The notes under the pieces are model-generated. The model was given only the letters and a program-made list of their open reading frames with translations, was not told the origin of the DNA and did no database searches. The position numbers and the translations under genes are program-made. A DNA stretch of 64,000 nt from Ectobius pallidus. Lineage: Eukaryota > Arthropoda > Insecta > Blattodea > Ectobiidae. Positions 56,510-64,000 of the stretch are shown in pieces; position 1 is the stretch's first letter, and each line of letters starts with the position of its first letter. Location of the stretch: NCBI GenBank assembly GCA_964059195.1, contig CAXKWD010000003.1, positions 196,068,174 to 196,132,173 on the forward strand. The letters are read 5' to 3'.

Positions 56510-56745
56510 CAGCCATTCCACGGAAAGTGAGCCTGAAGTGTCCAGACCATAACAACCTTTCAATATTAATTTAAAATATATGTCATCATTGAAAAATTAT
56601 GAAATTAATTTTCAGTACTAGTCTACTGAGGAACTAATTCTCAAAATTAATTTAATAATTTTTCAGTGATGACATATATTTTAAATTATTATTAAAAGGT
56701 TGTTACGGTCTAGACACTTCAGGCTCACTTTCCGTGGAATGGCTG
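56510..56745. mobile_element. 236-bp foldback MITE
   Basis: CAGCCATTCCACGGAAAGTG at the left pairs with its complement at the right. The arms of about 105 bp run through GAGCCTGAAGTGTC and ATATGTCATCA with few mismatches, around a loop of about 35 bp. TAAA occurs on both sides (56506-56509 and 56746-56749 by phase), consistent with a TA, TAA or TAAA duplication. No coding sequence. Confidence 0.85.
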
Positions 56746-56970
56746 TAAAGCAGTAAAGAATGATTCCAATTGAATTGTAAAACATAATATCCCAGCTATA
56801 TGAAAAGACTTCAATTTTAGTGAGAAAGTAATAGAGCTGGAGATAAAAAAAAATTATGCACAGTAAATTTTATTTAGGCCTATGCATAAGACATATTTAT
56901 GAAAATTAAATGGTTATATGAAATATTATAGTGCCTACATCAGTTAGATGATTTAGAAACACTATATGCC
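56746..56970. other. unassigned
   Basis: Short A+T-rich stretch. Confidence 0.35.
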
Positions 56971-57418
56971 ATACACTGATGAGATGCTACGTTTGGAGTG
57001 TAGCTTTGTATGGAGCCGAAACATGGACACTCAGGAAAAGAGAAAAGAAATATCTGGAGAGCTTCGAGATGTGGTGTTGGAGGAGGATGGAGAGGATTCG
57101 ATGGACGGATAGAATCACAAATGAAGAAGTTTTAAGAAGAGTGGAAGAAAAGAGACACATCTTGCAAGATGTGAGAGTGAGAAAAGCCAACTGGATGGGA
57201 CACATTATGAGAAGAAGAGGACTCTTGCTATATGCCATAGAAGGAAAAATAGAAGGAAAGAGAAGACTAGGAAGAAGAAGAATTGAGATACTGGATGACA
57301 TCAAGAAGAAAAGAAATTATGGAGAGTTAAAGGATGCAGCAGAAAATAGAAGGAGCTGGAAAATGGAATTTTACATGGGAGTGTAGACCTGCCGTAAGGC
57401 AGAAGTACCACGAATGAA
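56971..57418 (+). mobile_element. RTE-like LINE 3' end, copy 2
   Basis: An uninterrupted 135-codon frame (56979-57386) has MRCYVWSVALYGAETWT, MERIRWTDRITNEEVLRRV, NWMGHIMRRRGLLLYAIEG and GELKDAAENRRSWKMEFYMG. It is nearly identical to the minus-strand copy at 17595-18044, for example differing D/Y in the 'LLL[DY]AIEG' stretch. TGCCGTAAGGCA and GAATGAATGAA form the 3' end. It is 5'-truncated just before the first Met. Confidence 0.85.
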
Positions 57419-57419
57419 T

Positions 57420-57505
57420 GAAATATGCCATACGCCTATGGCAGATGACGCAGCGGTCGGGTGGTAGGCCTTGTTCCTTCAGGGATGTAGTGCCACGGAG
57501 AGAGA
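57420..57505 (+). mobile_element. SINE 3' fragment (family of 37633-37945)
   Basis: GGCAGATGACGCAGCGGTCG, then TAGGCCTTGTTCCTTCAGG and GTAGTGCCACGGAG match the SINE's last third. It follows the RTE tail directly. Confidence 0.75.
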
Positions 57506-58050
57506 TGAAAGAAATAATGTAACAGAGTTGAAGAAAAACATTTTTGTACAGACTGAGACTGTAAAATCTGGGTAATCTGACCAGCATGAATAAGTTTAAG
57601 TAGCCTACTGTTGTGTCTAGATGAATAATACGAAAAAAAAAAGTTAAACAAATTTATCTAATGTTAGCCAGGCATACCGGAAACGAGATGATGATGAGAG
57701 GGAAAGTGAAAGAAAAATTGGAGAGTGTTGAATTGAATTGATTTTATTTTAAGGATTGTAACCGTAGAACTTAAAAGTTTCTTTTATGAGTGTTGGTGGA
57801 ATGAATGGGGAAAACGGGAGGAGGTCCGAGAAAAACCCCTTACGTCCGCCTACCTCAAGCAGTCCACGCGCTAAGCATAAGCCACCACGACGGCTTTCCC
57901 GAGAACCTAAGCGGGGTTAGGGGCAGAACGAAGCGATTCTGAGCATCTACAGCCGATGTTTTAAGCCTACCATAACCATGGTTCGCTTTGGCTATAAGCC
58001 ATAGCTCAGAAAAAAAAGTGTGGTTGGAACGCCACGCGACAGAAGTGAAA
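57506..58050. other. unassigned
   Basis: No convincing gene. A GC-richer segment at 57800-57960 could be an old SINE but matches none here. Confidence 0.35.
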
Positions 58051-58054
58051 TCTG

Positions 58055-58545
58055 TTATAATTTTGGATTATTGGATTTTTTGAATTGTGGGTTGTTGGGT
58101 TTCTTGATATTGGGTTTTTGGACTTGTTAAATTTTGGATTTTTTTAATTTTTGATATTTTATTTTTTTAATTTTTTAATTTCGGATTTTTTTTATTTTAG
58201 ATCTTTGAATTTTTATTTTTTAGATTTTTTATTTTGGATTTTTAATGTTTTAATTTTTTAATTTTAAATTTTGGATTTTTTATTTTTTAAATTTTGGTTT
58301 CTGTATTTTTTAATTTTTAATTTTTACTTTCTGGATATTTGGATTTTTAATTTTTCAAATTTCGGATTTTTGGACTTTTTAATTTTTTAATTTTGGATTT
58401 TTAAAATTTTGAATCTTTGAATTTATTTTTTGGATGTTTTCATTTTGGATTTATGTTTTTTAATTTTGGATTTTTAGGTTTTTAAATTTTGGACTATCGA
58501 TTTTTTAATTTTTAATTTTTGGATTTTTAAATGTTGGATAAGTTT
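58055..58545. repeat. T-rich degenerate tandem repeat
   Basis: Nearly 500 bp of variants of 'ttttttaattttggattt', with irregular unit length. Cryptically simple sequence; no function suggested. Confidence 0.85.
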
Positions 58546-59480
58546 AATCATTCAGTTGATTGTTTTCTGTGCAGTCCGTTCCGTTACACCTCACTAATTT
58601 CGTGATGATAGTCAAAGCAACACATGCAGCAAACCAAATACGCCGAACAATAGCTCTATTAGAGGAGTGGCTAACAAAATGGCGGGTAGAAATAAACACT
58701 GACAAATGTCAAGCAGTGCTATTCACTAAGAAATGGTCACAACTCAGAATCCTACCTCCTGAATTAATAATAACCGGAAAAGCCATCCCATGGAAAACAG
58801 AAGCCAAGTACTTGGGAGTAATATTGGATCAAAAGTTACTATTCAGGAAGCATATAGACTCCTTGCGAGCTAAGGCGTATGCCCAATTAAGGAATCTATT
58901 CCCATTGTTGAACAACACTTCCAAACTAAACATTCCTTCATCCTTAACGATCTATAAAGCATTGGTTAGGAGCATCATAACATATGCTAGCCCAGTGTGG
59001 GGCCACGCCAGCAAAACTCATATGAGTAAACTGCAAAAACTACAAAACAGAGTATTATACACTATCACTAAACTTCCGCGAGTCACTCCAATCTGGACCC
59101 TCCATAAGGAAACTAACATGGACACCATCCAAGAATATATAGCGACTAGCGCGGCGATATTCTACGAAAGCTGCAACGGGCACGAAAATCCCCAAATCGC
59201 GGAGCTGGGCCGTTATGACATAACACACGACAAACACAAGTGGCCGAAGTTACTCCTTCCACAGGAGATGATTGAAGCACTAGGACTCTAACAGAACACA
59301 CAAGACCTTATATAAGGCGGATAACTGGTAATTCGGACTGGCAATACTCTGAACACGAGCCAAATAGCAGGGGAAAATTTTTAATTTGGTTCCCCGAGTA
59401 GAAATTAATATGCATTTTGTGTGATTTCAGGAAATGGATCTCCAGACTAGAAGTCACCATGCATTAAGCCTACACTAAAT
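58546..59480 (+). mobile_element. Jockey-clade LINE 3' end
   Basis: A 5'-truncated element containing the 243-codon reverse transcriptase C-terminus and about 190 bp of possible 3' UTR. No poly(A) tail is evident. The left border is the T-rich repeat. Confidence 0.7.
58560..59291 (+). CDS. Jockey-type reverse transcriptase C-terminal fragment
   Basis: The frame begins just after the catalytic F-A-D-D block would occur. It has LLEEWLTKWRVEINTDKCQA, WKTEAKYLGVILDQKLLFRK, PSSLTIYKALVRSIITYASP, VWGHASKTHMSKLQKLQNRV and PIWTLHKETNMDTIQEYIAT. These are the thumb and C-terminal segments of Drosophila X-element/Jockey-type ORF2. There is no internal stop. The first roughly 25 codons are less like the family. 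It lacks the endonuclease and catalytic centre, so it is a relic despite the open frame. Confidence 0.8.
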   Translation: MFSVQSVPLHLTNFVMIVKATHAANQIRRTIALLEEWLTKWRVEINTDKCQAVLFTKKWSQLRILPPELIITGKAIPWKTEAKYLGVILDQKLLFRKHIDSLRAKAYAQLRNLFPLLNNTSKLNIPSSLTIYKALVRSIITYASPVWGHASKTHMSKLQKLQNRVLYTITKLPRVTPIWTLHKETNMDTIQEYIATSAAIFYESCNGHENPQIAELGRYDITHDKHKWPKLLLPQEMIEALGL

Positions 59481-61134
59481 AAAATCTGGTCCTGTTGCTA
59501 AATCACTAAAGTCAAGCTATTCTGCCAAGGTTTTTTGCGGTTTTCCAAGGCCTCGCAACGAATGTTGGAATAGTTCCCTTGCAAAAGACGGGCCGCAACC
59601 CGCATAATAACACCTCCCCAAATTTCAAAATTGTTAAATAAAAGGACCCTTTGACCGCGTAAGATAACATTTTAGAGTAAGAAATTGGATATACAAAATT
59701 ACAATAGACTGTCTTTTCGGCAACAACAATAGAATGGAACATGCTAGCCACCCCTACTTTACTACTATGACACCACCTCCAAAGCATACTAAAAATTATG
59801 GGGCAAATGGGCTTTGCCTAGGTACCCATTGCCTACTACATAGTAGTGGGCATAAAAGAGGAAGGAGCCACGTATCAAAAGTACGTTGCAGATATTCTCA
59901 ATTCGATTCCGATTTCAGCGTTACACAAGCTCTCGATTTACCCCTACCGCGGCTAAAGAAGTTTCTCTTCAAAAACGGGAGAAACTTTGTTTCAGCAATC
60001 GCAAAGCGGTTTTAAATGATGATCGTACACAAAACCGTTTAAGCAATCTAATCTTAATGTGTACCACTTTAGTAGAAATGTCGTAGGCTACTTATAAAGT
60101 CTTGTTAATAAACAACAAGTATTTGAGACAATAGAAATCAGCGTAAACTGCCAATACATACGAAAATATACGGGGAGACGTCGAACAGCCACGGAAAGGT
60201 TAGAAGCACCCACCCCCGGGTGTATTAATGGACTGATCGGCAGCCAGTTTCGTTCCGAAACACGTTGAGACAGTCATGAGTCACGACTCATGTTCTTTCA
60301 CTTCCAACGAAATCATTGCCTCCTATGAAAATAAAACTTAATATTGGCAAAGCCAGCTGTGACCTGTGGATGTAGGCTATTGATATTACACTGACGATTG
60401 AATTCATGAAGTCTACATATGATGTTATAATGGCGTTACATTCTCACAGTAAGCAAACAACAAATGAATGTTGACCCAATACATGACTCGTATCACCCAC
60501 ACGTATTTAGCAAATGTTAGCACTCTAGAAAGACCTATGTGTTCTTAGCGTTAAGAATATAGGTAATTTATTACAGTGCTGTAACATCTATGCATCGTAC
60601 ACCACAGGACGAAATGGCGAATAGACCAGACACTGTGTGTTGGATAGGCACAACGGCGACAAACTAACTTATATCACAAACCTACATAACAGTAGCTACA
60701 AATATAAGTGTAGGAGTAATGCATCTGTAATAAAGGCAACTCACCCGTAACTAGATGAAAAATCCAGCAGAAGATAGTCTTGAACACAATCACAACACAA
60801 CACACGAACAAAACACACAAGAACAGACACACCGATGTTCACTCGCGTCACAAAAACGGATGACTGAAGACATCCGAGATATCTAACTTGCAGTGACGAC
60901 CTCTTGCGAACAAAATTGAAAACAACTTAGTACAGATGTTATCTTTGAAGCCCTTAAAAGTACGAATTGCATTTATATTAACTTTCGCGAATAAAATGCC
61001 ATTAAATTCATCACAGAACGTACGATAGGATATTGCAATAACCGAGAGATTGAGAGATTACATCCAATACTTGATATCGATCATTTATTCGTGGAGAGGG
61101 GAAATCGACTCACAGAGGATACAGCTACTGTAGT
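59481..61134. other. 1.6 kb without recognised features
   Basis: Moderately A+T-rich. Short open frames (for example 59734-60015) show no domain. Possibly intergenic or intronic. Confidence 0.4.
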
Positions 61135-61965
61135 GACCGCCGGCGTGGTCTCGTGGTTAGCGTCGCTGACTTCAGATCCGGGTAAAATCCCATAGGCGCG
61201 GACCCGTTTTTTAGAACCGACATTTTCTTCATAAAACACTTATATCACACGAATTTTGTTATAGATAGATGTGTGGATAGGAGATGTTGTCTTGGCGAAT
61301 GATTTGGTCCGACCCGCCCGCCCTAATTGATACACTTTCTTTTATATCACGAACTAGCGAAAACTTCCTTTTTCTCCGCCATTTTTCTGTCCTCATCCTC
61401 CTGATTGGACGTTGGAGGTGTGACGTCATATCCCTAAACGAGATATGATTGTGGGTGAACAGTCTGATAAACCTACAAAGGTACAAGCCATTATCTAGTA
61501 GGCCAGCGGAGCTTGGCTGGTGCGCGGCATAAAATCGTCTGCTGTCACTATATACAAGAACAGTTTGTCACACTGCCTCGCTCATAAACAAAAAAACATC
61601 ACACTGTCCGTGGAAAAGTGACCATCGCGTGAACGGGTCCGCGCCATTGGGATTATGCCCAGATCCGTCGGCCAGGGTCCGATCCCTGCTATTTCCTCGG
61701 ATTTTTCTGAGGTAGAGAGATCTGGAACAGTGTGCACTCAGCCTCGTGATTCAAATTGAGGATAACTTGATAGATAAATAGCGGCTCGGTCTCCGTTCAT
61801 GGAATCCACCATTAACGGCCATGGGTGTCGGTATGCTGACCACATGCCACTAGTCCTGCCATCTGCCTACGGTAGATGACGCAGCGGTCGGCTGTAGGCC
61901 TAGTCTCTTCAGGAATGTAGCGCCACGGAATGTAGTTTTAGTTTTTAGTACATGGAGTAACTGAA
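61135..61965 (+). mobile_element. tRNA-derived SINE split by a transposon
   Basis: The head 61135-61180 (CGGCGTGGTCTCGTGGTTAG) and the remainder 61668-61965 (GGTCCGATCCCTG B box, then TCGTGATTCAAATTGAGGA, AACGGCCATGGGTGTCGG and ATGACGCAGCGGTCGG) join into a continuous SINE of the 37633-37945 family when 61181-61667 is removed. The A and B boxes are on opposite sides of the insertion. Confidence 0.87.
61181..61659. mobile_element. 479-bp DNA transposon inserted in the SINE head
   Basis: Termini GGTAAAATCCCATAGGCGCG and the complement of GGCATAATCCCAATGGCGCG form a 26-bp imperfect inverted repeat ending GGACCCG. They are flanked by a perfect 8-bp duplication CAGATCCG (61173-61180 and 61660-61667). 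An 8-bp duplication fits hAT or P superfamilies; the termini do not begin with the usual CAG. A 75-codon minus-strand frame inside has no known domain. Confidence 0.88.
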
Positions 61966-62113
61966 GTCAAAGATTATACAAATATGAACATTAATTTCGA
62001 AGTTCAAAACAGAACTTTGAACCTTGTGACGAATTATTAAAAGACAATGAATGTACATTTCGTTTAGACGATTAGGTTAAGCGAATTCGTGGCGACTATT
62101 ACATGATCCTCTT

Positions 62114-62155
<42 letters not shown>

Positions 62156-62156
62156 G

Positions 62157-62189
<33 letters not shown>

Positions 62190-62337
62190 CAACAACAAAA
62201 TTACCATTTGCGAGATAGCCTATTAATCACGCGTAAACGGCTGTACGACCTTTAATGAATGTTTTAATGTGATTTTTCGTTTGTGAGCTATACTGTTCAC
62301 AGGCATGTACACAGACATCTCTCTCCTCTTAGCTTAA
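61966..62337. repeat. unassigned sequence with (AAT)n microsatellite
   Basis: An AAT-repeat tract of about 75 bp at 62116-62192, with minor interruptions. The rest is not recognised. Confidence 0.75.
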
Positions 62338-62440
62338 CCTCTCCCGTTTGAAGGAAAGTTTATGCGACTTACGCCGCTCGGGCCTTACAGGACCGCGAGC
62401 TATTAGGAGAGGGTTTACCTTTGAAACACGGACATACATA
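62338..62440 (-). mobile_element. SINE fragment (family of 13944-14397)
   Basis: CTCGGGCCTTACAGGACCGC and GAGAGGGTTTACCTTTGAA match, with divergence, the plus-strand sequence at 13985-14070. Confidence 0.7.
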
Positions 62441-62719
62441 GTGCTAAGTTCTTCACTTAATACAGCCTATATACTATCTGAAAAATTAATGAAGATCTTA
62501 AATGTTAGAGAAACTCATTTTATTACAGGATTTGTGAATCCGATTAGGACTGCAGGGAAAACAATTTACACAATGATTTGTTTCTTGCAAGTCTACATCC
62601 CTTTTTGAGAACTAATACAAAGCCTACAGCAACGCATAAGGCATCAGCGGATAGGATTTCTGACATAGCATAGACAGTTTACATGAAACACACGTATGTT
62701 CATATACGGTATATAAATA
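62441..62719. other. unassigned
   Basis: No recognised structure. Confidence 0.35.
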
Positions 62720-63087
62720 CAGTAGAGTCCCGCTATTCCGAACTAATTGGAAACGAACACCGTTCGGTTCAGCGGGAATTCGGAATAGGCGGATTTCATT
62801 AATAATATCAACGTATTGACTTGTTAAGGCGTAAATTAAGTACGGAGAATTGTATAAATGGAGCCGACATGTGCTGTAAGTAACCAGCTTTCATTCGAAT
62901 TTGGTTTCAGGCGTTTTCATCAAGCTTAGGCTGAATGTATGTCGCTATTTAAGTTCTTTATACAACAATAAATTACGTTTTTTCACGAACGCCTTTTTAA
63001 TTTCTCCTGTTTTTAAGTTAAAAAATAGGTATTTTTTCTTAACTCTGTTTGGAATAGGCGGATTTTCGGAATAGCGGGACTCTACTG
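62720..63087. mobile_element. pogo/Tigger-like MITE, 368 bp
   Basis: Ends CAGTAGAGTCCCGCTATTCC and exact complement, flanked by TA (62718-62719 and 63088-63089). Subterminal GGAATAGGCGGATTT occurs near both ends. Terminal CAGTAGA-type repeats with TA duplications characterise pogo-group elements. No transposase. Confidence 0.9.
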
Positions 63088-63835
63088 TACTGAAATCTTA
63101 GACTGATCTTAGGACATGGCATTCATATTGTAGGCTATGTTATTGCGCTATCTCCATGACATCAGTATTGTTTCTAGTGTACAGAGCTGGCTTGGGAAAT
63201 TACACAATACTGGGATTTGAAAAATCGATCATTAGAGAGGCTATTAATCAAACCAGAAATAGTTTAATCGAAATCCACGTAAATAAAAATCTGCACTCAC
63301 GTAACTTTCTATACTGTGGGCATGAACACTATTTTCTCACTTCTGATCTACAATATCAGACCATATTGCGGGAAGTGTGTATTCGCATTCAGCTGTCTCA
63401 GCCTCACGCAAAATCAGGATTTAAAATCTGACTTTGTGCAAACGATTGATAGCGTGTAACTAAGACATAAGTTGGTAAAAAGTCCTATCCACTGATATCT
63501 TACTCATCGCTGTAGGCATTGAATTAGTTGGGGAAAAACTAAACAATTTTTTTTGCGATAGAGAGGAGGTAGCATGTGCGAAATTTTAGCACGGATTGAC
63601 TTGTTATTCTTAATTTTACAAAACACTAAATTTTTTCTTAAAATAATTCACTTCCCTCATTTTATTAGAAGAGATAAACTACTGTATCCTATAGGACTTA
63701 TCAGGGGTGGCCAGCTATCTGACTTTGCCGCAATGTAAGGGACGAACTTTGAAATGAGCAGCATCAAATTTGGGTAAAGTAGATCCTTCAATAGACCCTA
63801 ATAGTATTTTAGTTTATAAACATTATAGACCATTA
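63088..63835. other. unassigned
   Basis: A 91-codon frame at 63156-63431 has no recognised domain. Otherwise noncoding. Confidence 0.35.
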
Positions 63836-64000
63836 TGCAGGATGGAAGAAGGAAGGATACCGAAATATATACTTGAATGAGAAATTGGAAGGGAAAGGAA
63901 AAGAGGGCGTCCTACGACTACCTGGATCAACAAAGTACATATATCAATAGAAAGAGTTGGTACAGTGGAAGAAGATACACAGGACAGAGAAAAATGGAGA
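63836..64000 (+). mobile_element. RTE-type LINE C-terminus, cut by the window edge
   Basis: The plus strand reads RMEEGRIPKYILE, a stop, then RERKRGRPTTTWINKV and TVEEDTQDREKWR. This is the C-terminal 'GRP..RW..' and 'A.DR..W' region of RTE-like endonuclease-reverse transcriptases. The in-frame TGA shows it is decayed. It differs from the 17595 and 56971 family and continues beyond the window. Confidence 0.75.

Noticed and set aside
56987..57304. 105-codon minus-strand frame (and its counterpart at 17717-18034)
   Set aside because: Antisense of the RTE reverse transcriptase C-terminus; conserved only because the sense frame is.
62116..62192. Possible CRISPR or satellite array
   Set aside because: Simple AAT microsatellite. 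No spaced direct repeats of CRISPR type occur anywhere in the window, and the DNA is eukaryotic.

Overview
The window looks like A+T-rich animal nuclear DNA, most likely from an insect. There is no bacterial gene organisation. The retroelement families, the Helitrons and a (TTAGG)n-like pentamer tract fit an arthropod. A cockroach or other blattodean is my guess from the style of the RTE, SINE and hAT families; this is inference, not proof.

Only one host exon is convincing. Positions 27301-27475 (+) have clean splice sites and encode part of the ligand-binding ectodomain of a receptor-type guanylyl cyclase. Much of the flanking sequence is therefore probably intron of that gene. A histone H3 fragment (7087-7275) is a frameshifted pseudogene. 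Nearly everything else that can be recognised is mobile DNA or its debris.

0-7 kb: a palindromic element split by a Helitron, two LINE 3' ends, a 568-bp foldback element, and a long CR1/Jockey-like LINE (4264-7090, minus) abutting the H3 pseudogene. 9-16 kb: a TA-flanked MITE, a Helitron fragment with a hAT element inserted at its last base, a tRNA-like inverted repeat, a tandem-module element, a Helitron hit by a SINE and a LINE tail, and a small hAT element. 16-21 kb: an RTE 3' end, three hAT-type elements (one carrying a GTF2IRD2-like transposase relic) and a complete 1.05-kb Helitron. 21.3-25.8 kb: nothing recognised. 26-34 kb: a TA-flanked MITE, the guanylyl cyclase exon, two larger hAT elements and a 678-bp Helitron. 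34-42 kb: three dead Tc1/mariner-type elements, a second tandem-module element, a full SINE and two further inverted-repeat elements.

42.9-53.4 kb: the largest object is a Ty3/Gypsy LTR retrotransposon on the minus strand. It has 2,633-bp LTRs that differ almost only in homopolymer tracts, an uninterrupted 1,513-codon Gag-Pol, a primer-binding site and a polypurine tract. It looks like a very recent insertion. Its U3 carries an 89-codon ORF just downstream of pol.

53.4-64 kb: an inverted-junction LINE, SINEs, a telomere-like tract, a foldback element, RTE and Jockey 3' ends, a SINE whose tRNA head is split by a 479-bp transposon with an 8-bp target duplication, and a pogo-like MITE. Many insertions can be ordered because one element interrupts another at exact boundaries with target-site duplications.
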